Assembly: GCA_051008185.1 (NCBI GenBank)
Contig: JBPCXW010000046.1
Span: 1-42,730 of the forward strand
Length of the DNA: 42,730 nt
From: CAXMWX01 sp051008185
GTDB taxonomy: Bacteria > Pseudomonadota > Gammaproteobacteria > Eutrophobiales > Eutrophobiaceae
Direction: 5' to 3'
Below the pieces are notes generated by a model. That model saw only the letters and a program-made list of their open reading frames with translations, searched no databases and was not told the origin of the DNA. The stretch's first letter is position 1; every line of letters starts with the position of its first letter. The position numbers and the translations under genes were made by a program. This document shows, one piece after another, positions 8,571 through 16,581 of the stretch.

Positions 8571-8987
8571 TCACATCCCCGAATCATGCCATACCTCCAG
8601 CGCAATCCGCTCCCAAGGGTTATGCGATTCATTCATAGCAACAATAACCCCATGTAACCTGTTCCCCCTGTCCATCATCTGCGAGACAGCGGTATTCTCC
8701 TGCCGCGGCAGATGGCCGAGCATATTGCCATGCCACCAGACCTCAACTGCTCGTCCGTCATGTTTATTCCATGGCGCACGTCGCAAGCCTACCTTGTTTC
8801 CGGGCTTCATACGCGGCCACAACCTCTCTCCCTCATAGAACTGAAAACCCGCCAACGGGGAGACCTGAACAAGAAGCGGGCGGCTATTGCCACCGCTGTT
8901 TCGCTTGTGCTTTTTACCCATAGCCAGTGGGCTCAGACCCAAGCCCACTGCGCCAATCAGTGTTTTGATAAGGTTGCGTTTGTTCAT
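8571..8987 (-). CDS. Exported HIRAN-domain protein
   Basis: The 138-residue protein starts with a signal peptide (about residues 1-24, MNKRNLIKTLIGAVGLGLSP). Residues 38-135 match the HIRAN domain: SPLAGFQFYEGE, then RMKPGNKVGLRR, a D-rich turn, VEVWWHGNMLGHLPRQENTAV and MDRGNRLHGVIV. In HLTF-type helicases HIRAN binds DNA 3' ends; stand-alone secreted HIRAN proteins have no established role. The ATG has GGAGG (8995-8999) 7 bp upstream, the clearest ribosome binding site of the cas-linked region. It lies first in the tight run HIRAN-membrane peptide-cas3. Confidence 0.85.
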   Translation of the reverse strand: MNKRNLIKTLIGAVGLGLSPLAMGKKHKRNSGGNSRPLLVQVSPLAGFQFYEGERLWPRMKPGNKVGLRRAPWNKHDGRAVEVWWHGNMLGHLPRQENTAVSQMMDRGNRLHGVIVAMNESHNPWERIALEVWHDSGM

Positions 8988-9017
8988 TGTGGAACCTCCA
9001 AAATTAAAATTTCCGCC

Positions 9018-9053
9018 GACTTATACACCCGCCGGTGGCTCTATACATAAGTC
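9018..9053. promoter_or_regulatory. Inverted repeat upstream of the HIRAN-cas operon
   Basis: GACTTAT (9018-9024) and ATAAGTC (9047-9053) form perfect 7-bp arms, each next to a GC-rich CCGCC/GGCGG block and a TATA-like step. The site lies 31 bp or more upstream of the HIRAN start, where the promoter of the HIRAN-membrane peptide-cas run would be expected. It could be an operator; no matching regulator family is recognised. Confidence 0.35.
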
Positions 9054-9059
9054 CGCCAC

Positions 9060-9190
9060 CTACATTCTTGCTTTATTTACAAAGTCGGCTTAGAACGGCG
9101 AGTAATTGTTCTATGGGCAAGGCAAACTCTTGAATCTCTGCTTCTGTAAGCATAGTGAATTCTTTCTCCCGTTGCCAGTTTGTGTGCTGA
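9060..9190 (-). pseudogene. Remnant of a fic 3' end
   Basis: Positions 9131-9171 match 10289-10329, within the 3' end of the intact fic gene, at 40 of 41 bases, in the same orientation. Translated in the fic frame the fragment reads REKEFTMLTEAEIQE, then departs into FALPIEQLLAVLSRLCK and a stop at about 9089. Upstream the frame is closed by a stop within the palindromic element. I read it as the scar of a duplication or deletion; a 26-codon ORF starting at MLTEAEIQE is formally open but unsupported. Confidence 0.6.
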
Positions 9191-9197
9191 CCTAGTG

Positions 9198-9298
9198 CTT
9201 ATGAGACCAATCAGCAATGGCCCCCCACCGGAGCCACTGCGGGCTACGCCCTTGTGCCACCGGCTCCCCCTCAAGGGGGGAGCTATTCGTGTTGGTGT
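9198..9298 (+). repeat. Palindromic intergenic element, truncated copy A
   Basis: This copy has the 20-bp flank CTTATGAGACCAATCAGCAA, the terminal repeat (GGCCCCCCACC at 9219-9229, one mismatch to the full copies), the CCGGAGCCAC arm, one GGCTCCCCC/GGGGGAGC hairpin (9262-9283) and most of the core. The second hairpin and right arm are absent; the methyltransferase gene ends at 9308. It lies in the same orientation as copy C. Short frames through the element beginning MPPAPPQGG are artefacts of its GC-rich sequence. Confidence 0.85.
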
Positions 9299-9307
9299 AA
9301 AATGAAA

Positions 9308-10243
9308 TTAGGCATGGTGCATTATCCCCCTTGCCAGTTGCCAGTCCAGCCGTCTGCGGTACATTCCGTCTTTTCTGATGCCCTTGTAGCAGGTCAGAAG
9401 CACATCATAAGTGGCCTCGCGGAAATGTTTGAGGCATTCGTTCCATTTGTCTATATGCACATCACCGGCGAATTTTACCTTTGTTATGTGTCTGCCGGTT
9501 GGCTTGACATTGTAAGCCGCCAACTCCTCAACCTCACAGAAGCGAATTGACGCAGACTGTATATTGTCCAACGCAATCAGGCCGACATTGCCACAAGGAT
9601 CATTGAACCGAACATCCGGGCCATCGGGAACCGGCTTGAGCCGCTTGGCTTCAAGCTGCGCCAATGTGCCTATCTTTTTGGAGTCTGACCAGACGACGGT
9701 GGATTGAGTTTTTTCGGGACGGAACAGGGCAAGGCCGACGGGATGCCCTGTGTCATTGAACATTTTTGGTGTCAGTGACACAAAATCCGTTAGCCTTTCA
9801 CGAAAAATTCTCGCCCTGATAAACGATTCGGGCACAAGTATCGCAACATAGCCGCAATGTGCAATGCACTTCTCCAGCGCAAACTTGTACAGGTCATCGT
9901 GTCGGCAATCGGGATACGGCAAACCCCGGATAGTGGCACTATTTTTTGCCAGCCAGGGTGGGTTTGTAATACACACATCAAAGCCCGCGGGAAAATCGCC
10001 CAGTGTGTCACGCTGCTTCACCCGGTTGGCCGCCGGAACAATGTCATAAGACGAAAACCTGTCACACAGCCCCATTCTCTTTAAGTAGTCAATCAAACTA
10101 TTGCTTCCGGCAAACGGTTCCAGAATGCGGGACGATGGCAGGTCCGCCGCCTTCGCCCAATCAAGAAACGCCTGATGTCCAAAAGGGCTGGACGCCGTGT
10201 AATATCTGCCTTCCCCTATTTTGTTGCTTGACTTGTATCTCAT
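9308..10243 (-). CDS. Class I SAM-dependent methyltransferase, N6-adenine DNA type
   Basis: The 311-residue protein carries the SAM-binding motif I as EPFAGSN (42-48) and the catalytic motif IV as NPPW (94-97), the order and spacing of amino-methylating DNA methyltransferases of the gamma/Eco57I-like kind. The region after motif IV (LVPESFIRARIFRERL, then GHPVGLALF) fits the rest of the Rossmann fold. No restriction endonuclease is adjacent, so it may be an orphan or an anti-restriction or regulatory enzyme; RNA or protein substrates are not excluded. The start shares one base with the fic stop (TAATG) and has AGGAGG (10251-10256) 7 bp upstream, so it is the second gene of a fic operon. Confidence 0.85.
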   Translation of the reverse strand: MRYKSSNKIGEGRYYTASSPFGHQAFLDWAKAADLPSSRILEPFAGSNSLIDYLKRMGLCDRFSSYDIVPAANRVKQRDTLGDFPAGFDVCITNPPWLAKNSATIRGLPYPDCRHDDLYKFALEKCIAHCGYVAILVPESFIRARIFRERLTDFVSLTPKMFNDTGHPVGLALFRPEKTQSTVVWSDSKKIGTLAQLEAKRLKPVPDGPDVRFNDPCGNVGLIALDNIQSASIRFCEVEELAAYNVKPTGRHITKVKFAGDVHIDKWNECLKHFREATYDVLLTCYKGIRKDGMYRRRLDWQLARGIMHHA

Positions 10244-11790
10244 TAACTATCCTCCTGAAACACCTGTTTATACTTATTCTCTATCTCCTGAATCTCTGCT
10301 TCTGTAAGCATAATGAATTCTTTCTCCCGCGCGCGTTTTGAAAGTTTGCCTTTGCTCTGGGTCAGGAAGCGAATTAATAAATCAACCTGCTTGTCCGGCA
10401 TATCAATATGGCCTCTAATAAAATTGCCTAGCAGGTCATATTTTGCAAGGTGGTCAACTTCTTCGGGCAAGGTTTTATTGATGGTCTCTTCAACGCACTC
10501 AAAGAAAAATTCTGCTTGCTTCGTCGCATCAAAGTAGCGGTATAAATCCATTGTCTCATTCAGAACATTAATATTGTTCTTGTCTGTCGGGCGCCATTTG
10601 ATTAGCCCAAGCCTGGGCTTTGAATGCTGCTCCAGTATCAATCTGTAGTCATCAATCCGTTGCAGGATGATGGCGGAAACCGGAAAAATGAGGCCTTTGG
10701 GTACGAAGCCTTTCTCCGCCAGGATGTGATGAAACAAGTAGCGGTGGATGCGGCCGTTACCGTCCTCAAACGGATGAATGAAGACGAAGCCAAAGGCGAC
10801 GAGTGTTGCCATGAGTACGGCGTCGTAGTCACTGGCGGCAAGTAGCTGATATGTTTCCATCAAGCCGGAGAGCAGGCTTTTAATGTCTTCGGGGCGTGCC
10901 GAGATGTGGACGGGCACTGGCATACCGGTTGTACGATCATGATCGCCGATGAAACCACCCTCAATGCGGCACCCCGGTAACATAAAACGTTTATCTGCGA
11001 TCACGACCTGCTGGAGATGTTCCAACTCTTCAATACTCAGTCGGCGTTGGCCTGCTTCGCCGATCATCCGGCTCCAGCGCTCTATGCGGGTATGGGGCGG
11101 GGTTTCTCCTTCAATGGAGTGTGAGGCTTTGGAATCCTTGAGCAACAGAAAGGCGGCGGCACGGGCCAACAAGTCTGCATGGGTTTTGCCGATGTGGTTT
11201 ATCGCGACTTGTGCGAGATCCATCTCAATAAATCGGTCGAGCTTGTCGGTGCGCCGAATGAGCGGGCAAAAATGTTGTGTGCCGGGCAGGTTGTTGCGGA
11301 TACGGTGGCGCCTGGACACGCGGGATGGCCCGGCATATTGCAGAGTATCATTGAGCAGAGGGGTAAAGTTGCCCTTGGTTGTATCAGCAATATCCAGTGC
11401 TTCTTCGCAAAGCCATTCATATAAAAACCAGATTCGTCGGCTGTAAGCGCCTGTTGGTTCTGTTTTAACAAGGGCTGCTATGTCTTGTGGTTTGACTCTC
11501 TCAAACAAGGCCTTGAGTACTGCCAGATCAATGCCTTCGTACTTGAGTGCAAAAGTGAGATGGCCGCGCAAACTGTCTTCCGGTTTGTGACGGGGTGTGA
11601 ACAGGTGCCAGCGGTCGTTGTTGTGCCGCTTGTGCCTTGTGCCGATGGCGCAAAGGTAATCCGGTGCCACGACTACCAGCTCGTGCCTCGCGATGAGGGC
11701 GGCGTACCCAGCGAGGGTGGCGCCATCTTCCAATGCAGGGAAGGCATGAAAAACAGGGTTCAACTGTGAATTTTGATTGTTTTCGGCCAT
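10243..11790 (-). CDS. Fic-domain protein (class II, AMPylator type)
   Basis: Fic proteins usually transfer AMP from ATP to hydroxyl groups of target proteins. From the ATG at 11790 the protein has 515 residues. The catalytic motif HPFEDGNGRIHR is complete at 339-350. The autoinhibitory motif (S/T)xxxE(G/N) lies N-terminal to it as Ser223...Glu227-Gly228, which makes this class II, with built-in inhibition and no separate antitoxin needed. The C terminus (320-515) adds an all-helical domain. An ATG at 11844 is in frame but lies in a promoter-like region with TATAAT just upstream, so I prefer 11790. The methyltransferase follows in the same operon. Confidence 0.92.
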   Translation of the reverse strand: MAENNQNSQLNPVFHAFPALEDGATLAGYAALIARHELVVVAPDYLCAIGTRHKRHNNDRWHLFTPRHKPEDSLRGHLTFALKYEGIDLAVLKALFERVKPQDIAALVKTEPTGAYSRRIWFLYEWLCEEALDIADTTKGNFTPLLNDTLQYAGPSRVSRRHRIRNNLPGTQHFCPLIRRTDKLDRFIEMDLAQVAINHIGKTHADLLARAAAFLLLKDSKASHSIEGETPPHTRIERWSRMIGEAGQRRLSIEELEHLQQVVIADKRFMLPGCRIEGGFIGDHDRTTGMPVPVHISARPEDIKSLLSGLMETYQLLAASDYDAVLMATLVAFGFVFIHPFEDGNGRIHRYLFHHILAEKGFVPKGLIFPVSAIILQRIDDYRLILEQHSKPRLGLIKWRPTDKNNINVLNETMDLYRYFDATKQAEFFFECVEETINKTLPEEVDHLAKYDLLGNFIRGHIDMPDKQVDLLIRFLTQSKGKLSKRAREKEFIMLTEAEIQEIENKYKQVFQEDS

Positions 11791-11821
11791 TAGCGTGACA
11801 TGCTGATTTCCTGCATCATGG

Positions 11822-11884
11822 CATGAAAAACGATTTCTATCCATGAAAAACGATTATATTTCGGCTTTTTTGTGAAAAATGGTT
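11822..11884 (-). promoter_or_regulatory. Probable fic promoter with repeated operator motif
   Basis: CATGAAAAACGATT occurs twice exactly (11822-11835 and 11842-11855), 20 bp apart, about two helical turns. A degenerate third copy, GTGAAAAATGGTT, follows at about 11872-11884. On the minus strand a TATAAT hexamer overlaps the second copy, so a protein bound to these repeats would block transcription. The repeats lie between the ctaB stop and the fic start and are most simply an autoregulatory operator of the fic operon; the binding protein is unknown. Confidence 0.6.
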
Positions 11885-11917
11885 ATTTTGGGCCATCCCC
11901 GTCCCGACAACTACTAC

Positions 11918-12817
11918 TTACACCAAAAAGAATGTCGCCAGTAAAGGAATATAGTGATCCAGCAGCAGGAAAGCGAACAAGCCCAGCAGATACCAGATAG
12001 AGAATGAAAACGTTTGCATCGCGACACGGTCGTCCCGTGTTTTTATCAGCTTCAATGTGTAGTACAAAAAGATCAGGCCCAATACCACCGCGCCCAGCAG
12101 ATAGCACAGGCCGCTCATCAGGGTGAGGTAGGGTAGCAGGCTCACTATGAAAAGGATCAGGGTGTAGAGCAGGATCTGTAGTTGGGTGAATGCGGTGCCG
12201 TGGGTTACCGGTAGCATCGGGATGTCGGCTTTGGCGTAGTCCTGCCTGCGATAGACGGCCAGTGCCCAGAAGTGTGGCGGTGTCCAGGCGAAGATGATCA
12301 GGAACAGCAGCAGGGCGTGCGGGTCCAGAGAGTTGCTTACCGCCGCCCAGCCCAGTACCGGGGGGGCGGCACCGGCGGCACCGCCGATGACGATGTTTTG
12401 CGGGGTGGCGCGTTTCAGGTACATGGAATAAACCACGCCGTAGCCTATCAGGGAGAACAGGGTCAGTACCGCGGTAAAGGTATTGACGAACAGGATCAGG
12501 ATTAGCATGGAGGCCAGGCATAATGTCGCCGCGAATATCAGGGCGTGTCTTGTTGTCACACTGCCGCGCGGCAGGGGGCGGGATTGGGTGCGTGACATGA
12601 TGCTGTCTATCTTCTCATCAACTACATGATTGAGGGCCGCTGCCGAGGCGGCGGCGAGGCCGATGCCGATTGTGCCGGCAATCAATATCTCCCAGGGCAC
12701 CATTGCCGGTGTTGATAACAACATTCCAACGACGGCGGTGAAGACGATCAAGGCAACAATTTTGGGTTTGCACAGGGCCAGATAACTGTGCCAGCTTGTT
12801 GTGGCGGTGTTATTCAT
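11918..12817 (-). CDS. ctaB: Protoheme IX farnesyltransferase (heme O synthase)
   Basis: This membrane enzyme farnesylates protoheme to heme O, the first step to heme A for the aa3 oxidase. The 299-residue protein has about eight or nine transmembrane segments and the UbiA-family prenyl-diphosphate site N63xxxD67xxxD71 followed by RTxxRPLPRG. It overlaps the end of ctaA by 8 bp, and the next gene downstream is fic, so ctaB ends the respiratory cluster. Also called cyoE; the ctaB name is used because of its neighbours. Confidence 0.97.
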   Translation of the reverse strand: MNNTATTSWHSYLALCKPKIVALIVFTAVVGMLLSTPAMVPWEILIAGTIGIGLAAASAAALNHVVDEKIDSIMSRTQSRPLPRGSVTTRHALIFAATLCLASMLILILFVNTFTAVLTLFSLIGYGVVYSMYLKRATPQNIVIGGAAGAAPPVLGWAAVSNSLDPHALLLFLIIFAWTPPHFWALAVYRRQDYAKADIPMLPVTHGTAFTQLQILLYTLILFIVSLLPYLTLMSGLCYLLGAVVLGLIFLYYTLKLIKTRDDRVAMQTFSFSIWYLLGLFAFLLLDHYIPLLATFFLV

Positions 12818-13805
12818 GGTTGAAAGTCTGGTAGCTGAAATAAGTAATAGTAACTACGCTCAGCAACAACAGTGCCGCCATGCCATTGTGCGCCACTGCC
12901 ATTGTCAGCGGCAACACCATCACGACATTGCCTATGCCCAGCGTGATCTGCAGCGCAAGCAATGACAGCATGATGATGGCGAGGAGTCTTGCCAATCTGT
13001 CGCCGATGCTGAACAGGCGCCATGCCAACAACAGCCCGGCCAACAAGACCAGTAGCGCGCCGACGCGGTGGGTCAGGTGTATTGCCGTTCGCGCCGCGGC
13101 GTCCAGGATGCCGCCTTCGTAATCCAGCCCCGCTTCGCGCCAGAAGACAAACCCCTGCACAAAATCAGTCGGCGGTAACCAGATGCCATCGCGACAATCA
13201 GGGAACGACGGACAGATCAGGGCGGCGTAGTTGCTACTGGTCCAGCCGCCGAGAAAAATTTGCAGGGTCAGGACGGCCAGCATCAGTAGGGCGGCGGGTT
13301 TTGCCGCCGTCATCTTCGCGGTGCTTTGCCCGGGCGGGCGCATCTGCTGTAACAACAGCAGCAACAACAGGGACAGTATAGTCATGCCGCCCAGCAGATG
13401 TGCGGAGACGATTAGCGGTTGCAGTAACAGGGTCACCGTCCACATGCCCAGCAGGCCTTGCAGGATCACCAGCACCAGAACGGTCAGGCTGAGTGGAAGA
13501 TGTTGTCGGCGGTTCAGGGCCGCCAGCACTGTCAAGGTGAGGATCAGCAAACCCAGACCGCCGCCGCCATAGCGGTGGATCATTTCACGCTCGGCCTTGC
13601 CTGCATCATAAGGCCGCTCGGGGTAGGCCGCGTTGATCGCTGCGGCTTGATCCGCCGCCGGTGCCAGTAGCTGCCCGTAACAGCCCGGCCAGTCCGGGCA
13701 GCCGAGGCCGGCATCCGTCAGGCGCACCCAGGCACCCAGCACTACTACTGCATAGGTCACGCACAAGGCCAGCACGGTGAGCAGCCATAACGAATCGGGT
13801 TTCAT
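12810..13805 (-). CDS. ctaA: Heme A synthase (COX15/CtaA)
   Basis: CtaA oxidises the heme O methyl group to a formyl group, making heme A. The 331-residue protein has eight predicted transmembrane helices and the four conserved heme-ligand histidines, in EMIHRYGGG, SAHLLGG, LTHRVGA and VAHNG. The extracytoplasmic loop holds the conserved Cys pair in ALICPSFPDCRDG. It follows the SCO1-like gene by a single base and overlaps ctaB, so the two heme-modifying enzymes are made together. Confidence 0.97.
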   Translation of the reverse strand: MKPDSLWLLTVLALCVTYAVVVLGAWVRLTDAGLGCPDWPGCYGQLLAPAADQAAAINAAYPERPYDAGKAEREMIHRYGGGGLGLLILTLTVLAALNRRQHLPLSLTVLVLVILQGLLGMWTVTLLLQPLIVSAHLLGGMTILSLLLLLLLQQMRPPGQSTAKMTAAKPAALLMLAVLTLQIFLGGWTSSNYAALICPSFPDCRDGIWLPPTDFVQGFVFWREAGLDYEGGILDAAARTAIHLTHRVGALLVLLAGLLLAWRLFSIGDRLARLLAIIMLSLLALQITLGIGNVVMVLPLTMAVAHNGMAALLLLSVVTITYFSYQTFNHE

Positions 13806-13806
13806 C

Positions 13807-14415
13807 TCAGCCCAGCCGCGAGTATTTCAATAAGCGGGTCATGTCTTTGATGATGCCGCGCGGATCGATCCCGGGTTCATACATCATCATCAGGTTGCCC
13901 AGTGGGTCAATAAGATAAAGACGCTGGCGGGAAAACGGCTGATCCTCCGGCCGGATTTGAAACAGGCCCTGATATTCCGGCTTGTCCAGCAGGCCGTAAG
14001 ACAGCATGAGCTGGCCCTGATAATCCCTGATCTGCTGGGCGTTGAACAGGTCGGTGCCGTCTGCGGTATGGATTACCACGCGTTGCACCCGGTGGGCATA
14101 TTTGTTCGTGGCCAGTCTGATCTGCCGCATCCTGTAGATGTTTTGTTCGCAGTCCCGATCACAGGGGCCGTCCAGTAGATAGACCAGACTCCATTTGCCA
14201 TGCAGAAAAAATTCCTCCGATCCGGGGGCGGCGGGGTTGTACAGTTGAATATCCTCCAGCGGCCGGGGCGGGTCAATCAACTCGCCGTTATGCGCTATCT
14301 TGATCTTGCTTACATCGGTAAAGCTCAGCAGATACCAGGAGAGGGCAAAAGGTGCCACGCATACGGTCAGTAATAGTAGCAAGGTGAATAATTGTTTTCG
14401 TTGTTCAGGTGTCAT
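13807..14415 (-). CDS. SCO1/SenC-like cytochrome oxidase assembly protein
   Basis: The 202-residue protein has one N-terminal transmembrane helix (about 10-31) and a periplasmic thioredoxin-like domain. Cys85-x3-Cys89 (GPCDRDCEQN) matches the copper-binding CxxxC of SCO1, and the later strands RLYLIDPLGNLMMMY and the C-terminal helix fit that fold. Proteins of this kind are found between SURF1 and CtaA in many gammaproteobacterial oxidase clusters and are thought to help copper or thiol handling for CuA. The usual downstream SCO1 histidine is not obvious, so the precise role is uncertain. It overlaps the SURF1 gene by 11 bp. Confidence 0.85.
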   Translation of the reverse strand: MTPEQRKQLFTLLLLLTVCVAPFALSWYLLSFTDVSKIKIAHNGELIDPPRPLEDIQLYNPAAPGSEEFFLHGKWSLVYLLDGPCDRDCEQNIYRMRQIRLATNKYAHRVQRVVIHTADGTDLFNAQQIRDYQGQLMLSYGLLDKPEYQGLFQIRPEDQPFSRQRLYLIDPLGNLMMMYEPGIDPRGIIKDMTRLLKYSRLG

Positions 14416-15136
14416 CTTCTGTCTGCTTTTTAATCGTTACAAGAAAATAGATTATCACCAGGGCAACGGCCAGAAAAAACCATTGGAAGGCATAACCCAG
14501 ATGTCTGTCGCGCCCGAAACCGGGGGTCTGCCATGCGCGAAAAAATCCTTGCGGTGCCGGTGGTTCAAGTCTCACCACATAAGGCAACAACGGCCAGTTA
14601 TGCCGTGCGGCGATCTCTTCAATGACCAAATCCTGAACCCGGATGATATTGTCCGCCAGTCGCTCGGCCACATTCTCACCCAGCAACACGACCCGCGGCG
14701 GCGGTTTGATTACACCGGTCAGTGTCAGTTCCTGCTCCGGCGTGACAAAAGACGGGGCCTGTGATCGATCCGGTTGTTGCGGCACCCAGCCCCGGTTGAG
14801 CAGCACCTGATCGCCGTCGGCAAGTATGAACCGCGCATACACATAATTACCGGCGCGCCCCGACAGGGTTTGATTGTCCAGCAGATAAAGTGTGTCCGTA
14901 TCGTAACGGCCGCGCAGGACGGCCCGCCGCCAGAGCATCTGTTCCTTGTCGTGTTTTTCCGCGCCCGCCGTGTTGAGATTGATAACCGGTCTGTCAATCC
15001 GCGCCTGATATTGCCGGGACAATGCCTGTTTCTGATCGGCCCGGTCAAGCTGCCAAAACCCCAGCGACAACAATAGCCATAAGGCCGCTATCGCGATCAG
15101 GGTGGGCAACAGACGCGGCTTGAATGTTCGGCGCAT
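14405..15136 (-). CDS. SURF1 family oxidase assembly protein
   Basis: SURF1 proteins help insert heme A into subunit I of cytochrome c oxidase. The 243-residue protein has the typical two-helix layout: an N-terminal transmembrane segment with LGFWQLDRADQK (about 12-35) and a C-terminal one (FQWFFLAVALVIIYFLV). Between them is the periplasmic domain with NRGWVP and the conserved GYAFQWF block. It is the first gene of the SURF1-SCO1-like-ctaA-ctaB run and starts just 40 bp from palindromic element B. Confidence 0.95.
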   Translation of the reverse strand: MRRTFKPRLLPTLIAIAALWLLLSLGFWQLDRADQKQALSRQYQARIDRPVINLNTAGAEKHDKEQMLWRRAVLRGRYDTDTLYLLDNQTLSGRAGNYVYARFILADGDQVLLNRGWVPQQPDRSQAPSFVTPEQELTLTGVIKPPPRVVLLGENVAERLADNIIRVQDLVIEEIAARHNWPLLPYVVRLEPPAPQGFFRAWQTPGFGRDRHLGYAFQWFFLAVALVIIYFLVTIKKQTEDDT

Positions 15137-15175
15137 TGCCCTTCAACCGGCAAGCTCGCGTGACTGTGGCGGATT

Positions 15176-15334
15176 GTCCCCCCACCAAAGCAGGCTTCGC
15201 CTCCTTTGGCTCCCCCTCAAGGGGGGAGCTATTCGTGCCAGTGTTACTGCTCCCCCCTTGAGGGGGAGCCGGTGGCACAAGGGCGTAGCCCGTAGTGGCT
15301 CCGGTGGGGGGACATTGCTGATTGGTCTCATACG
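15176..15334 (-). repeat. Palindromic intergenic element, full copy B
   Basis: The 138-bp unit 15176-15313 is bounded by perfect 11-bp inverted termini (GTCCCCCCACC and GGTGGGGGGAC). Inside are two GGCTCCCCC/GGGGGAGC hairpins in inverted arrangement (15208-15229, 15249-15270) around a 19-bp core (15230-15248). The 20-bp flank shared with copies A and C lies on the right (15314-15334). The arms are in the opposite orientation to copy C, but the core is in the same orientation. It sits between the divergent SURF1 and DUF2909 genes. No transposase is present; MITE-like or REP-like. Confidence 0.9.
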
Positions 15335-15417
15335 CACTAATCCGCTACAACAACTGTTTTATGCAACAAAACAGACTATACTCATCCCCCGAACCTCTCT
15401 TGTGAGTCCTGTCTGCT

Positions 15418-15657
15418 GTGTTACTGTTTAAAATCGTCATTGGCTTGATCCTGTTGTTCATCCTCGGCTCGCTGGCTGCGGGGATGTTTTTTCTGATTCG
15501 GGACAAGGGGCAGGGTACCAGAACGGCAAAATCCCTGACCCTGCGTATCGGTCTGTCCATCGCCCTGTTTATCCTGCTCTTTATCGGTTTCTTCGCAGGC
15601 TGGATCAAACCGCACGGGATCAGCGGACAACAGACAGAAGAAAAGATGTTACCTTAG
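15418..15657 (+). CDS. DUF2909 twin-helix membrane protein
   Basis: This 79-residue protein has two transmembrane helices joined by a short loop with RDKGQGTRTAKSLTLRIGLS, the signature of DUF2909 (twin transmembrane proteins found next to cytochrome oxidase genes). The start is GTG at 15418. It runs on the plus strand, convergent with ctaE, whose stop is a single base beyond its own. Function is unknown; its constant place beside ctaE and SURF1 suggests a minor role in oxidase assembly. Confidence 0.9.
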   Translation: MLLFKIVIGLILLFILGSLAAGMFFLIRDKGQGTRTAKSLTLRIGLSIALFILLFIGFFAGWIKPHGISGQQTEEKMLP

Positions 15658-15658
15658 C

Positions 15659-16552
15659 TTATAGCCAGTAGACAAATATAAACAGCCCCAGCCAGACCAC
15701 ATCTACAAAGTGCCAGTACCAGGCCACACCCTCAAACGCAAAATGGTTTTCTTTGGTGAAGTGACCTGCCATCGCGCGAAACAGGATAACCAGTAACATA
15801 GTCGCGCCCATCGTGACATGGAAGCCGTGGAAACCCGTTAGCATAAAAAAGGTTGAGCCGTAAATGCCGGAATTCAGGGTAAGACCGAGGTCCTGATAGG
15901 CATGAATATACTCAGCCGCTTGCAGGGCGACGAAGATAAATCCCAGGGCCACCGTCGCAAACAACCACCAGCACAAACCGTTGCGATTGCCCTTCTTCAG
16001 ATCCCAGTGAGCAAAAGTAACCGTGGCACCACTGCTCAACAAGATGGCGGTATTGAGCGCGGGGATGCCCCAGGCCGGGATGACTTCCTTGATCAGGGTG
16101 TATTTGCTCGTCGCCGCATTGGCAATCATGTCCGGCGTGGTCAGCAACGGCCAGATCGCTTCAAAGCCGGGCCAGAGAAACTCATTGGTGGCCGCCCCGG
16201 TGCCTACGCCGCCCAGCCAGGGCACCGAATAAACCCGCGCATAAAACAGGGCACCGAAAAAGACGGCAAAAAACATCACCTCGGACAGGATGAACCAGCC
16301 CATGCCCCAACGAAAACTGATATCCACCTGTTGATTGTAGCGACCGGCCAGACTCTCGCCGATGACATCATGGAACCAGCTGTAAAACATATAAAACACC
16401 GCGGCGATACCCATGCCGAGCAGGAATGTGCCGAACCCGGAGCCGTTAAGCATAACGGCCGCCCCGACAAAGGACAGGAACAACGCGACCGAGCCGACCA
16501 CCGGCCAGCTGCTGGGTTCGGGAATGAAATATGTACCGGAAGAACTAGACAT
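15659..16552 (-). CDS. ctaE: Cytochrome c oxidase subunit III
   Basis: Subunit III stabilises the oxidase core and its proton entry. The 297-residue protein has the seven-helix layout, with FRWGMGWFILSEVMFFAVFFGALFY (subunit III helix with the conserved Glu) and the C-terminal GFHGFHVTMG...FHFVDVVWL-like block. It lies 29 bp after the ctaG stop in the direction of transcription and ends against the convergent DUF2909 gene. Confidence 0.97.
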   Translation of the reverse strand: MSSSSGTYFIPEPSSWPVVGSVALFLSFVGAAVMLNGSGFGTFLLGMGIAAVFYMFYSWFHDVIGESLAGRYNQQVDISFRWGMGWFILSEVMFFAVFFGALFYARVYSVPWLGGVGTGAATNEFLWPGFEAIWPLLTTPDMIANAATSKYTLIKEVIPAWGIPALNTAILLSSGATVTFAHWDLKKGNRNGLCWWLFATVALGFIFVALQAAEYIHAYQDLGLTLNSGIYGSTFFMLTGFHGFHVTMGATMLLVILFRAMAGHFTKENHFAFEGVAWYWHFVDVVWLGLFIFVYWL

Positions 16553-16581
16553 AAGCTATCCTCATCATTGTAGTTATTCTG

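Noticed and set aside
9254..9550. Plus-strand frame starting in the palindromic element (MPPAPPQGG...)
   Set aside because: The same peptide arises from every copy of the repeat; it also lies antisense to the methyltransferase gene.
11883..12521. A 212-codon open frame on the minus strand in another phase of ctaB
   Set aside because: It overlaps the clear ctaB gene, has a Pro/Arg/His-rich composition and no domain; it is a shadow of GC-rich coding DNA.
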